Source: Piezodorus guildinii
Lineage: Eukaryota; Arthropoda; Insecta; Hemiptera; Pentatomidae
NCBI GenBank assembly: GCA_023052935.1
Contig: CM041298.1
Location: 24,208,192-24,272,191 of the forward strand
DNA length: 64,000 bases
Direction of reading: 5' to 3'
Shown one piece after another: positions 51,770 to 63,545 of this stretch (its first letter is position 1; every line of letters starts with the position of its first letter). Both the position numbers and the translations under genes were made by a program. The notes below the pieces were generated by a model. It was given only the letters and a program-made list of their open reading frames with translations. It was not told the origin of the DNA and searched no databases.

Positions 51770-53225
51770 TTTTTTATTTATTTATTGTAATTTACAACTG
51801 TATTAAAGAACACAATAAGTAAATATGAGGAATGAAAAAAAAAATATTATGAAAATGTCTTGAGAAAGAACTACCCAGTGGTAGCACTTCACTAACTATT
51901 TTAACTCAGTAGGTCCCGAGGGCACCTTCATTTCAGTCGCCTTGGAGGATTATCTGGGATATCTAAGGAAGATAAATTACGGACAAGTGAATTTGTATGG
52001 GCAGGGAGTTTAGAATGAAAAGAGGAGTATCTATCACGGGCTATGTCTGCAACAAATGGGATGTTAAGGTCATTATGAATGAGTTGATTTGTAACAAAAT
52101 AAGGAGCATTCAGGATTTTTCGAAGGATTTTGGATTGTAAGGACTGGATGCGGGAGGAATTAGATGGTTTCGTAGAGCCCCAAAGCTCGATTCCATACGG
52201 CCAAATAGGTCAAGATGGAGACCTATATATCGGATTTGCTCAACAGGAGTAAGGGTAATGTTATTAAAGGATACTGGGGGGCAGGAACTCATCGGTTTGC
52301 GACGGAGGGTAAAGGTGATTTGGTGGGATTTGTTAGGGTTTATTTTAATCCTCCAATTTTGACACCATTCTTCAATGACTGTGATGTGGGACTGAAGGGT
52401 TCGGGATGCAGTAGATCGATCATTATGGACAGATCAGACACACGTGTCGTCAGCATAAGTATTGAGGACAGTATGAGGATGGAGTGGAATGTCAGTTGTA
52501 TAAAGGGAGTAGAGGATTGGACCTAAGATTACTACCTTGAGGCACTCCAGCAGATTGGGAAAATATGGATGAGTAGGAAAGTTATGGTTAACCTTAAAAG
52601 TTCTGCCAGTCAGGTAGGAACACATTAATAGGAAATATTTAGGGGTGAGGAATTGACGGAGTTCGTAAAGCAGTCCCTGGTGCCAGACACGATCAAATGC
52701 TTGTTCTACATCAAGAAAGGCTCCAGTGCAGTACATTCCGCGCTCTAATGTAGAGGACACTACATCCACTACGCGGTGACATTCCTGTATTGTAGTATGG
52801 GATGTTCGAAATCCAAACTGGTGGTCAGGGATAACGTGATTCTTTTCTAGGATAGGATAAAAGCGTGTTAGGAGGAGTTTTTCAGGATTTTGCCCATAAT
52901 GGGCAAAAGAGTGATTGGAAGATAGGAAAACGGATGTTCAGGAGGCTTATTGGGTTTTTGTATCATTTATATTATTGAAAGTTTCCAAGAAATAGGAAAA
53001 TACGTGGGATCTGAGAGTGACATTGTATATATAGGTAAGGAAAACGACGGCTTTTCGAGGAAGTTGTTTTACGATGTGAGGTGTGACAAGATCATGGCCT
53101 GGAGTTTTTTTGGAGGGTAAGTTTTTAATTATGTTTATGACTTCTGATGAATGAAAGGCTTTAGAAGGAAGGGACATTGGAGGGGGATAGCTAGTTCTGC
53201 CTCAACATTTTCAATGTGGGTTGGA
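51770..53225 (-). pseudogene. Jockey-like LINE ORF2, decayed (second subfamily)
   Basis: Pieces from 53177 downwards: LPSKAFHSSEVINIIKNLPS and TPGHDLVTPHIVKQLPRKA; then GAFLDVEQAFDRVWHQGLLY and SYLTGRTFKVNHNF; then LHPHTVLNTYADDTCV; then SFNNITLTPVEQIRYIGLHL. Frames change at about 52950, 52790, 52560 and 52430. The 3' UTR carries the TGCTACCACTGGGTAG marker seen at 9680 and 45880. Confidence 0.88.
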
Positions 53226-53554
53226 TGTAGGATATCTGGATGAGGGTTTTTAAAGTTATCCTTAGTGAAAATATAAATGTTTCAAATTTATAATATTGTG
53301 TAAATTATTCTAAACAATGCTAATCAATATTACAAGTAAAAGAAAAAAAAATAAACACAGTAATCTCACTTCACATTTTAATAAACATTTAATGAGGCAT
53401 TAACCGGAAAATCTATATCATGAACTTTATTCATTTATTATAAATTATATAATTTTTAAACTACCCACTGTATAGTAAAAAATGTCATTTAGTTTATATG
53501 CATTATCAATTGTTAGTAGATTTCCTAAAATTGAATTATTGTTCATTAATATAT
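53226..53554. other. No gene recognised
   Basis: AT-rich, nothing identified. Confidence 0.5.
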
Positions 53555-53597
53555 AATATATATATATTATATATATAATATATATACTTATATATAA

Positions 53598-53628
<31 letters not shown>
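53555..53628. repeat. (TA)n/TATAA imperfect microsatellite
   Basis: Interrupted TA repeat with TATAATATA units. Confidence 0.9.
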
Positions 53629-53724
53629 GTGCTTCCTAAGGTCTTTATACATTGGGCATTCTATCAAAAGATGATATAGATTTTCCGACTTTTGTAAATT
53701 ACACACAGTATTAAACCCTTTATA

Positions 53725-53796
53725 TACAATTTAGGAATCCCACTGCAGCATCGTCCAACACAGCTGCGTAAAGTGACGTTGAATAAATAAACAAAC
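53725..53796 (+). repeat. SINE family B tail fragment
   Basis: AATCCCACTGCAGCATCGTC...AAAGTGACGTTGAATAAATA; the 3' end module only. Confidence 0.6.
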
Positions 53797-53911
53797 GTAA
53801 TCAAGTAAAACATCGCAGAGTAACTGAACATTCTTTACTCCATTGCGACAAGAAATCTGAGTTGGCACGGGCATTTAAGAAGACCAATGGTCGGAAAGAT
53901 TGCTTCCTTTT

Positions 53912-54905
53912 TTTTTTTTTTTTTTTTTTTTTCATTGACTTTCAACCACTTGGTCCATTTTCGCCTTAAATCATGGATTAAATATTATAATTTATTGTAT
54001 AAGTCTGTCTGTTGTAGAAAGTCAAAAAGTTTTGCAGTTGTCTGTATGTTGTCTTGTAAAACGGTTGGTATGTCAGTGTCAATTGCAATATGTGCTCATT
54101 GAGTATCATAAACCCTACACTCTGTCAAAACGTGTTTAACAGTAACCGGGCAACCGCATGTTGGGCAATCAGTAAGAGGTTCCCGTGCCATGAGATGTCC
54201 GTGAGTTAGTGGGTGTGTCCAATAAGGAGGCGCGCCAGGATAATATCTTCCCTTCGTTTTTGTCATAGGGACGAATGCCAATGGGAGATGTCCCTTCTTA
54301 TTTCCTTTAACTTGTTTTCTGTAGTGTCGTGCCAAATTTTCCCCACCTCGACCGAATCCGATGTTGATAACAGAAACATAGTCACCAACAGGCATCCCAA
54401 TAAACGGAATGCCATCTGTTATTGCTTCTTTGGCTGCACGATCTGCGAGTTCATTGCCCACTATACCGCAGTGGCTCGGTACCTAGATGAAAAAAACTGA
54501 ATTTTTAGCAACTATTGTGGACTGCAAGGATAAAAGAATATTTTGAATAAGAGAGTCGGTGGAGAAAGGGTGTTTCAAGGTTAGCAGAGCCGATAAGGAG
54601 TCTGTGCAAATAATCCTGGTTGTTTTAGTAGGGTGAATAACATTTAAACTTTTATAAATTCCAACTAGTTCCGCGGTATAGTTGCTACAGAGTGGAGAAA
54701 TGGAAAATATATGTTGTCTGCCGTCACACACGACCGATGTTCCCACACCTAAAGAACTCTTAGAGCTATCAGTATATACGTAATCAGCTACACTGAGTCT
54801 ATCTTGAAGTTTTTGAAACTCCTGCTTATATGTGTAAGGAAATGCGTTTTTTTTTTGAGTAATTCGGTAAGGAAAAGATCCCTTTTAAATTGGAAGGAAG
54901 AAGAG
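53912..54905 (-). mobile_element. RNase H LINE fragment with poly(A) tail
   Basis: Poly(A) as T at 53909-53932 plus 3' UTR and ORF2 C-terminus. Differs from the LINE at 49048-50908 in sequence and in tail type. 5'-truncated before the RNase H domain. Confidence 0.85.
54096..54850 (-). pseudogene. LINE RNase H domain and zinc tail, nonsense mutation
   Basis: DYVYTDSSKSSLGVGTSVV, SNYTAELVGIYKSLN, ICTDSLSALLTL, then FFI-stop-VPSHCGIVGNELADRAAKEA: the TAG near 54479 sits exactly where the family has Trp (WVPSH), a TGG to TAG change. Otherwise the frame is continuous. C-terminal knuckle CPTCGCPVTVKHVLTEC. Confidence 0.88.
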
Positions 54906-55101
54906 TCGTTGGAGAAGAAATAGATAGAAGTACTACATGAGTTCATGGCGGTAAGTATGAACTTTGATGATTTTCAGGACTAAATAAAATAGTGGTTGGA
55001 ATTATAAGGATAATATATGGTATATAACCTTTGGTCGTAATGAATTCGTCCATATATGAGAATACAAATTGTATTTATCTGAAGAATCCTGAATTGCGTT
55101 C

Positions 55102-55321
55102 TTAGAGATTCTTCGCGGCGGCTTTGGTCTTGATGACGATGTCCAAAGCATTAAGGAAGGCCTTGTAATCAAGTTCGAGGAAGTAGCCCTTCTTGATGCC
55201 GAAGCAGTGGATGATGGTGTCCAGTTCGTTTGTTCGAGATGAGGTGTAAGCAGTTTAGGGAAAACAGCGCTTTCTGGACGTTAGATCTCGAAACGGTACC
55301 CGTATTTTCTTTATCCAAGCT
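55102..55321 (-). pseudogene. EF-hand protein, alternative terminal exon with 4-bp frameshift
   Basis: On the minus strand TTGTTTCTCAAG is followed by AGCTTGGATAAAG (phase 0). It reads SLDKENTGTVSRSNVQKALF, an EF-hand loop D-K-E-N-T-G-T-V, and completes LFK from exon 61667-61913 exactly like exon 29942-30160. Near 55226-55234 an extra 4 bp (…CGAACAAACGAACTGG…) shifts the frame; without it the sequence continues ELDTIIHCFGIKKGYFLELD, YKAFLNALDIVIKTK and a stop at 55102. As it stands translation ends early in unrelated residues. GC content matches host exons. It is either a decayed alternative exon or part of a tandem gene copy. Confidence 0.72.
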
Positions 55322-55442
55322 CTTGAGAAACAAACAATTAAATAATTATTATTAAGTAAACTATACTTCCTAAAAAATACGAGATAAACATTAAATCATA
55401 AAACTTCAGACTTTTAAAAAATATAATATCTTATAAGATCTT

Positions 55443-55559
55443 AAGTAAGGGAAAGTATTGCGATCGTGAAAATTTTCGAATTCCAGTTTTCAACGGAAAT
55501 GCTAAATTTTAGGGTCCCATGAGTCCAAATAACCAAGTCCCGCAAAAAGGTCTGGGTGC

Positions 55560-55610
<51 letters not shown>

Positions 55611-56371
55611 TGTGTGGTGTGTGTGTGGTAACTCCCGGGCGGAAACGGTAAGTCCTATGAAACTGAAATTTCATATTTAAGACAAATATACGCCCCAGGC
55701 GATAAAAAACCTTTTTCATCAAAATGAGCTTACCAGAAGAGCCACTTTATACTATGCATTTCGAACCTTTTTTCGATTTTCTCGAAAACGGTTCCGACTA
55801 TTTTGATTGAACTCGCTATATCGATGTAATATTTAATGAACTTTGATATCATTTAGGTTTCATTCGGAATAAAAAGTGGTGTGACAGGGCTTAAATGCCG
55901 ATTTTTTTAAATTTTCTTCCTCTAAAGTACCTTTAATTATGTAGATTCTATAAAAATAACCATATTACCTTGTTAGCATTGATTAGTAACAGCTAAATAT
56001 GTAAGTTGTGCGAATTTGAAAAACAACTAAAGGAGAAAACTGAAAACATATTTCTTTAATGCAATTTTTTTATTTTTGAACATAAGATCAGTAATATGAT
56101 ATACCGATGGAAAGCTAAAGATTTTAGAAAAGATGTCATCTTATACTCAAGCTTTTAAAAGTTAATAGAGAGTGATAAAAAGAAGATAAAACTAACTGAT
56201 TATTTTAGATAATAATATAAAAGATTTTTTTAATAAAACATGTTTCTATATAAATTCAATTTAATTAATTATTTAATAGTTTCCGTATTTTTATCTCCAA
56301 CTGTATTTGAAAATTCTTTCATTGATTTTAATAATGAAGGTAAGTGAAAGTCGTGTGTTGCCCGCACCAGA
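55443..56371 (+). mobile_element. HINE-like element, palindrome half lost
   Basis: Starts AAGTAAGGGAAAGTATTGCG without ACTTTCACTTACTATATA; ends CACCAGA. GT microsatellite at 55561-55629. Confidence 0.88.
55561..55629. repeat. (GT)n microsatellite in the HINE-like element
   Basis: About 69 bp, with GAG and GG interruptions. Confidence 0.93.
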
Positions 56372-56835
56372 TTTTTTTTTACAAGTTGTATTATTTTTTT
56401 CCGTGTTAAGTTCTGAAAAAGTTAGAAATATCTTTTTATTAAATATAAAAATACCTTATTCTTCTCCTCCCCCCAAAAAAAAATAAATAAAAAATTAATA
56501 AAGTCGTGTGGGACGAACATAAAATATTTCATTATGAAAATTACAGGGGTAGAAAAAAATAATATGAATAGCTTATTAAATTATGTTAAAGGTTATTGTT
56601 TTTAAAAATTTAAAATTACTAATTGCAAAGGTTTTTATTTAGCTTAAGATTTTATTTATAGTAATATTTATTTTTTTATTTATTTTTATTTTTTTTATTT
56701 TATTTTTATTTTTCACAAGATCCTTTCATTAAAGTGTTTACTAAGTTTGGGATAAATTCCTGTTATAATTAATTTACTTTTAAGAGTTTTTTTCTTACGA
56801 ATATAAAAATCATAATTATCTAAACTAATTAATTA
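56372..56835. other. No gene recognised
   Basis: Very AT-rich, TTTATTTTTATT-type simple sequence around 56670-56720. Confidence 0.5.
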
Positions 56836-58068
56836 TTTTCACTTAGGTATGTTATGAAATATATAAGTAGTACGGGAAAGTATTGCGATCGTGAAAATTT
56901 TCAAATTACAGTTTTCGACGGAAATACACGTTTTAGAGTCCCCGGAGTCAAAATGACCAAGTCCCGCAAAAAGTTCTATGTGTGTGTTTGTGGTAGCTCC
57001 AGAGCAAAAAAGAAAAGTCTTATGAAACTAAAATTTCATATTTAAGTCAACTATACGCCTGAGATGTTACAGAAACTTTTTTATAACAATCAGCGAATCA
57101 GAAGAGCCACTTTATACCATACATTTTAATGGATAATGGATTTTCTCAAAATCGGCTCATACGATTTTGATCAAACTCGCTATTACGATGTAATATTTAA
57201 TGGGCTTTGATATTATGAAAGTTTCCTTGTGATTGAAATATCCTGGCAGGGTTTAAATGCCGATATTTTCTTCATCATAAAAAAAAAAAAAAAAAAAAAA
57301 CCTGTACCACTACAACCCATGAAGGGTCTTGGGCTCAGTACATATAGAGATTCGTACTGTTTCTAGGCCAACGGCAGTGCAATGAGGTGATTAGGCCTTA
57401 ATCACGCTCAGCCGCCAGGTTTTTCCCCAATTAATTTGGGTACCCACTTTATAGAGGCTGGGTCTGCCCCAGGAGGGTCTCCATACCCTAGGGTCGCCCC
57501 CCGACTGAATTAACAGAATAAATAATATTTCTGCCACAGCCGGGATTCGAACCAAGGACCCGGAGCACAGCAGAGTAGTGCTCTATCCACTAGACCACGC
57601 CGCTCCCTTCTTCATCATAAGTACCTTTAATTTTGGATATTTTAAAACATTAGGCACACCATCTTCTTAGCAATCATATGTAACGGCTAAATATGCAAGT
57701 TGATCGAATTTGATAAACAACTAGAAGAACAGTGTGAACCTATTTTTGTATGCATTTTTTTTTTGTTTTTGAACACAATAATAGGAATATAGATGTATAG
57801 TATACCGTTGGATAGCTGAAGATTTTAGAAAAATATTATCTAATTCACAGAATTTTAAAGGTTAATAGATAATAATGAAAAGCGGATAAAACAAACAGAT
57901 TGTCGTAGATGATAATATAATAGATTATTTAATAAAACCCCGGTTTTCTATTGAAATTAAATTTATTAAATTATTTAACAATTTATTTTCGTTTCTAAAT
58001 TTGCTTAACATTCGTAAATTGATATAAATAACAGAGGTAAGTGAAACTCGTGTCTTACATTCACCAGA
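56836..58068 (+). mobile_element. HINE-like element carrying a SINE
   Basis: Old copy: TTTTCACTTAGGTATGTTAT start, ATTCACCAGA end at 58068. Interrupted by the SINE at 57281-57607. Confidence 0.82.
57281..57607 (-). repeat. tRNA-derived SINE, family A, long form
   Basis: Target duplication TTCTTCATCATAA at 57268-57280 and 57608-57620. On the minus strand: GTGGTCTAGTGGATAGAGCA (A box), GGTTCGAATCCCGG (B box), a body with GGCGGCTGAGCGTGATTAAG, and an A-rich tail (57278-57300). Clean, young insertion inside the HINE-like copy. Confidence 0.92.
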
Positions 58069-58184
58069 TTTTTTTTTTCTTTTACCACACACGCGAGTGC
58101 AATAAATATTAGACGGAAGGAGTGTGATTATATACTATTAGTTTGTGATTATGACAAGTTAAAATACAATAATTATATTAATTG

Positions 58185-58420
58185 AGTATCGCTTATAGCA
58201 CTAGACTACTATTGGACCCCGAGTTCGAGAAAAAATAGTCATTATTATGTTATTACAGCAATGGTGTGACCCTGGGATAGAGAGTCCCTCCTTGGACACA
58301 CCCATCACGTATAAAGTGGGTACACAAAAGTGTGTGAGCTAAGCGTGATTTCGGGCGTCAGTTCCTTGCTCGGAACGTTGGTCTAAAAATACTGTAAAAG
58401 TACTGAGCTCAAAAAATCAC
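58185..58420 (+). repeat. tRNA-derived SINE, family A, divergent copy
   Basis: CACTAGACTACTATTGGACC, CCGAGTTCGAG (B box), GACCCTGGGATAGAGAGTCC, GTATAAAGTGGGTACAC, GAGCTAAGCGTGATTTCGGG and AAGTACTGAGCTC parallel the long form at 57281-57607 in opposite orientation. Confidence 0.7.
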
Positions 58421-58559
58421 AAAATTCTTCTTTCAGTAACCTATCATATTCTTGGATATGATAAGGTGATCTAATAGATCCTGGCCGCTATTTATTAAAG
58501 ATGAAAGAAAAAAAAAATATTATATCTAAATAAAATAAAATATATCTAACCATAGAAAA

Positions 58560-59957
58560 AAATCATGAGCATTCTCCTGGAAATTATTAACCTGGTACTA
58601 GGAGGAGACAGAATACCTGAGGACCTCCGAACTGGATTTATATCGCCCATTTTCAAGATAGGCGACAGGAAGTTCTGCCAGAACTACAGAGGTATCTGTG
58701 TACAGAGCGCGGTGAGCAGAGTGATTGGTAGGCTGCTCCGAGACAAATTGGAAGGAGAATTCCTTACCCCTGAGGAACAGACTGGATTCACAGCGGGGCG
58801 CTCTTGCAATGACAACATCTTTATCCTTCGGCAGCTCATCGAGAAGTCACGGGAGATGAATCAGGAACTCCACATAGCTTTCGTTGATCTGGAGCAGGCC
58901 TACGACAGCGTCCGAGAAATAGAATGTGGGCAGCACTGAGAGAAGCAGGTATCAATGATGCCTTAGTTAATGCAGTAAGACACCTATACCAAGACGACAT
59001 TTATCGGGAGAGGCTTGGAAACCGAGTATCAGAGCCATTCACAGGTACTAAGGGTCGAAACAGGGCTGTAGCATGGCGCCAACCCTTTTCAAGATTTATC
59101 TCCATGTGTCGGTCAAGGAATGGTTTCGTCAGTGTGGTGATGTGGGTCCTTTCATAGACGATGAACAGCTAGTGTCGCTCTTTTTCGCTGACGATCAAGT
59201 TGTATTCGCTCGTGAGAAAAGGTCTACCTTGAGATGATAATGTGCTCATTAGGGGACTGCTATGCTTCTATGGGTCTTAAAATTAATTTAAGTAAGACGA
59301 AATACATGGCCATCAGCGCTATGGACGACAGTGATCTGCGAAGTTGATAATGAGACATGTACAAAGGTGGATGTATTTAAATATCTGGGTTCGTGCCTCT
59401 GGATCCTCCGAAATCGAAGTAAGGAGAAAGGTAGAACAAGCCCGTAAACACGCGGATGCTCCATCCTGTTCTATGGAATGACCTTCTTTTAAAAGAAAAC
59501 AAGAGAAAGATCTTCTATGCCATCGTAGAACCCATCCTTACTTACGCTTCGGAAACGTGGACAATGTCTAGAAAGCTCTACTCGAAAGTCCAAGCTGTGG
59601 AGATGGACTTTTTAAGAAGATGTCTACGTTTCACAAGGATGGACCGAATGAGAAATGAGGTTGTTAGGGACAGGATGGAGGCTCCTGGGTCCGTAAACCA
59701 GCGGATAGGACTGCGAAGGCTAAGATGGTACGGCCATGTAAAACGAATGTCTACCGAACGATGGCCAAACCAGTTTTGGATTGGCAGCCACCGGGAAGGC
59801 GGAACCAAGGTCGACCTAGAGTAGTGGTATGCGGAGTGGAAGAGGAGATGGCGGGCCGGGGTCTTCAGGAGGAGGATTGACTTGACCGTGACCTCTGGAG
59901 CTCAACACTGACTTGAAAAGGCAACCCTAGTTGGAACGCCTGTATAAGTATAAGTAA
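58560..59957 (+). pseudogene. RTE-like LINE, RT region, multiple frameshifts
   Basis: SPIFKIGDRKFCQNYRGICV, EEQTGFTAGRSCNDNIFILR and AFVDLEQAYDSV (58565-58920); then MWAALREAGINDALVNAVRH and LYQDDI; then SLFFADDQVVFAR near 59175; then KIFYAIVEPILTYASETW, MDFLRRCLRFTRMDRMRNEV and LRRLRWYGHVKRM. A short 3' end and TATAAGTATAAGTAAG tail follow, as expected for RTE-type elements. At least four frame breaks; the endonuclease part is absent. Confidence 0.82.
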
Positions 59958-60079
59958 GTATCTAGCCAATGAGACATAAGAGATGTAAACAAGTTAACTT
60001 GAATAATGAAGAATAATCATATTAAATAATATATTTTGATGAAAATCGTTCCTAAGTGTTTGGTTTATAATTTTTAATA

Positions 60080-60425
60080 ATGAACTTTTGTAATGAACAA
60101 AAAAAAACGTTAGAGCCGTTTATAATAAAATAGTAAAAAGACCAAAATTCATAGTATAAATTGGTTCTTATGGTTATCTGATTTAGATGAAAAAGTTTCA
60201 GTAACATCTCTGGCATCTAGTTGTAATAAATATGAAATTTCAGTTCCGCACGACTCATCGTTTTTGCGCTAGACTTAACATACAAACACACACACACACA
60301 CATTTTTTGGGATTAGGTCATTTGGCCTCAGGAGACCCTAAAACGTGTATTTCGAAACCGGATCAGTCGAAAACTGGTATTCGAAAATTTTCACGATCGG
60401 AAAACTTTTTCTTACTATATACTTA
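60080..60425 (-). repeat. HINE-like palindrome-side fragment
   Basis: AACGTTAGAGCCGTTTATAA...(CA)n...CCCTAAAACGTGTATTTCG...TTCTTACTATATA. Contains a 21-bp local duplication (GAAACC GGATCAGTC) near 60355. Confidence 0.7.
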
Positions 60426-60722
60426 TGTATGTTCATATTTAGTCAGTACACCCACCACCTCGTTATCTGGGATTCCCTCGTAGACCCTTAAACCACTTAA
60501 AGAATATATGTTTTTTTATCTTTGATCACTATTTAGTGGATTTGTATTATTTATATTTGTATTCTACTGATCTTTTTGTTGATAGTATCATTCAGTGATA
60601 ATAATGCACTCATAAAATCCGATAAAATAACAAAATTACAATCCCAGGATTTATTAATGTATCTAACGGAGTATATAGCTTCTGTGCTTTATGATCCTTA
60701 CCTTAACATTTTATCTAAAAAA
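60426..60722. other. No gene recognised
   Basis: Spacer between two minus-oriented HINE-like pieces. Confidence 0.5.
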
Positions 60723-61547
60723 TCTGGTGCGGGCAACAGACGACTTTCACTTACCTCCGTTTTAAAAATTTATTAAAGAATTTTGAAATACAGTCAGAGA
60801 TAAAAACTAGTGAAACCATTAAAGAATTAAATAAATTAAATTTCTATATAAACATGTGCTTTATTAAAAAATCTATTATATTATTTAAGATTTTGTATAA
60901 TATAACATTTGTCCTAAAATATTTAGCTTTCCAACGGTATCTTATAAATCTGTACTACTGTTCTTATGTTCAAAAACAAAAAAATTGCATTAAACAAATA
61001 TTTTTTTTCAGTTTTCTATTATAGTTGGATATCGAATTCGTTCAACTTATATAGTTACGTGTTTTTCATCAGTAGTAACATGATGATATGGTTATTTTTA
61101 TGGAATCTACAAAATAAAAGGTACTTTATAGAAAAAAAATTTAAAATATCGGCATTTAAGCTCTGTCAGACTATTTCAATCAGAATGAAACCTAAATGAT
61201 ATTAAATCCCATTAAATTTTACATCGATATAGCTATTTTAATCAAAATCGTTAAAGCTGTTTTTGAAAAAATCGTAAAAAGGCGCAAAATGCATAATATA
61301 TAAGGTGGATCTTCTGGTTAGCTGATTTCGGTGAAATAGTTTTCGTAACATCTAGGGCGTATAATAGTCCTAAATATGGTATTTTAATTTCATAGGACTT
61401 TTCGTTTACGTCCGGGAGTTACCACACACGGACACCGTGACAGATCGTTTTGTGGGACTTTATCATTTCGACTCAGGGGACCCTAAAACGTGTACTTCCG
61501 CTGAAAACTGGAATTAGAAAATTTTCATCTATAGGTAAGAGAAATGA
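60723..61547 (-). mobile_element. HINE-like element, minus copy
   Basis: TCTGGTGCGGGCAACAGACG start; ends near GGTAAGAGAAAT without the full palindrome. Confidence 0.85.
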
Positions 61548-61666
61548 AAAAAAATTCTTTAAAGCTGATTCCTTTTTTAATCCTAATTGAAGTTGTCCTA
61601 TGAATGTCACAAACATACAAGAGTTTGGCAGAAATGTCTTGAAATGAGCTAACAGTAAATCAATAC

Positions 61667-61913
61667 CTTGAATAAGTCCGTGCTGGAGAGGCCGACATAT
61701 TTGGAAAGTTTGTCCATGGCTTTGGCGAGCGTGTTCCTCTTCTTGAAGTTGGCCCACTGATGGGTCGGCATCACCTTGCTCTCTATCATCTCGCTCTTCT
61801 GGATGACGTCCTCTAAGTTAGGCCTCTTGAGGCAGGGCGGGAGGGAATCCTCGTCCACCGTCCTGCAGAACCGGTTGTACTCGATCATGTCAGGGTCTGT
61901 TGGCTGGCAGAAC
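61667..61913 (-). CDS. EF-hand protein, internal exon
   Basis: Acceptor ACTCGTTACAG at 61914-61924; donor TTCAAG|GTATTG at 61667. 247 nt: one base completing a codon, then 82 codons: FCQPTDPDMIEYNRFCRTVD (end of a preceding EF-hand), EDSLPPCLKRPNLEDVIQKS, EMIESKVMPTHQWANFKKRN, TLAKAMDKLSKYVGLSSTDLFK. It leaves in phase 0 with LFK, the start of another EF-hand helix. GC-rich relative to the surroundings, no stops. Upstream exons lie beyond the right edge or are too short to see. Function unknown; calcium binding is inferred from the EF-hands only. Confidence 0.82.
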
Positions 61914-61967
61914 CTGTAACGAGTTAACTTAAATATGATATATATAGTTATTTAGCTTATATTTAGC

Positions 61968-61969
61968 TA

Positions 61970-62007
<38 letters not shown>
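61968..62007. repeat. (TA)n microsatellite
   Basis: TA dinucleotides next to a Helitron-like 3' end (minus strand GGGTCAGCTAGT at 62008-62020). Confidence 0.9.
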
Positions 62008-62009
<2 letters not shown>

Positions 62010-62174
62010 TAGCTGACCCTTCTGGTGCAGATAAAAATAACCAACTTATTGTAAGTGTGTTAGGATGTGGTATATGAGTGAAAGAGGCAGCTGTGCACGA
62101 TGAGGCAATATAGAATAAACCAAACACCAAACATTATTTTTTTTTTTTTTTATTATAGTTTATTTCTTAAAATT

Positions 62175-63110
62175 TAATTACTCCGAGAAATTTAAGGTGC
62201 GATCAGGTTTGAAACAGGGTGACTCCATTTAACCTATTTTATTTAATAAAGCTTTAAAATATGTCATAGAAAAAGTGACGTGTACCGAGAAAGGTTTAAA
62301 TATGGGTGATAAGATTCCGGTTTTGGGGTATGCCGATGATTTGGTATTGCTAGGTGAAGACACGGAAACCATACAACTAAATACTAGTGTATTAATAAAA
62401 ACAGGTAAAGAAATAGAACACGAAATAAATACCAATATGACGAAACATATGATTAGTAGCAGAAATGGTTGCGATCTCAATGATATTAAAATATCAGGAC
62501 ACTTTTTAACACGTGGAGAAATTCAAGTATTTAGGTTCAATGATAACAAAAAAAATGAAATCCAGGAAGAAATAAAGTCCCGGTTAAAGGTGGGAAATGC
62601 GTGTTATTATTCAGTTGCTAAATTACTTAGCTCGCGGCTTCTGTCTAAAGACTTAAAGGTTAGAATTTATTAAACTATTATTCTTCCGACGGTTCTTTAC
62701 GGATGTAAACGTGGCCGCTTACTTTTAAGGTTTTCGAAAATAAGGTACTGCGTATAATATTTGGTCCGAAGAGAGATGAGGCCACTGGGGAGTTTAGAAG
62801 GTCGCACAACGCGGAATTGCGGAGTTTGTACTCTGTAAATATAATTGAGTTGATAGCATCGCGGAGACTCAAATGGGCGAGTAAAATTGTTGGGCTCGAT
62901 GAGTAGCGGATTCCGAGAAAGTTGGTATTCGCTGATCCGACTGGTAGGCGTCCGAAAGGTAGGCCGAAGCGTCGATGGGAGGTTTGCATTAAAGCTGATG
63001 TCGGGGGCTTGGGCTTGACCGGCAAACATTGGACGAGTCTGTGCTGGCGAAGTTTGGTGGTATCGGCATCGAACCTTCGGGTTCGGTAAGCCTATTATTA
63101 TTATTATTAT
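62175..63110 (+). pseudogene. LINE RT fragment (RTE-like), broken
   Basis: KFKVRSGLKQGDSI-stop-PILFNKAL, then VLGYADDLVLLGEDTE (intact YADD), a thumb region to 62673 (stop), then EFRRSHNAELRSLY, SRRLKWASKIVGLDE-stop-RIPRKLV and GRRPKGRPKRRWE. Ends in (ATT)n at about 63090-63110. At least three stops or shifts. Confidence 0.82.
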
Positions 63111-63115
63111 TCCTT

Positions 63116-63119
<4 letters not shown>

Positions 63120-63183
<64 letters not shown>

Positions 63184-63184
63184 T
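63120..63184. repeat. (TA)n microsatellite
   Basis: About 57 bp TA, bridging the LINE tail and the Helitron fragment. Confidence 0.95.
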
Positions 63185-63534
63185 ACACTCGAGAGCTACC
63201 ACGTTTTATTGTCCGTGTGAAAACCATAAGTTTAAAATGAGAATTGTAAGTGTTAGTACTACTCGTGAAGCCTAAACAATAATAATGTTTGAAAACTGTG
63301 GAGGGAGAGAGAGAAGGCTTATTGTCCAAGAGAAGCAGGAAACCGGCTTCGGCTCTACCCCTACTCTTTGCTATTTGCTGGCTGAGAAGTGACTCCGGTA
63401 GACCTCTGGCGGTATACTGATATTGATGGGGGTATACTTAGCTATTGAGTATGCAAATAAAATTTCATAAAACTCGGTTAAGCCATTATAGAGGAGTATG
63501 CTAACTAATATAGTGACATGAGAATTGTGTATAT
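63185..63534 (-). mobile_element. Helitron remnant, minus copy
   Basis: Reverse of the 19492-20032 family: minus strand begins TCTAATATACACAATTCTC at 63534 and includes CAGCCAGCAAATAGCAAAG, GAGCCGAAGCCGGTTTC and TGTCCGTGTG...GGTAGCTCTCGAG (at 63185-63220 on plus: the complement of the helicase tail segment). About 190 bp shorter internally than the 19-kb copy. Confidence 0.62.
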
Positions 63535-63545
63535 TAGATATAAAT

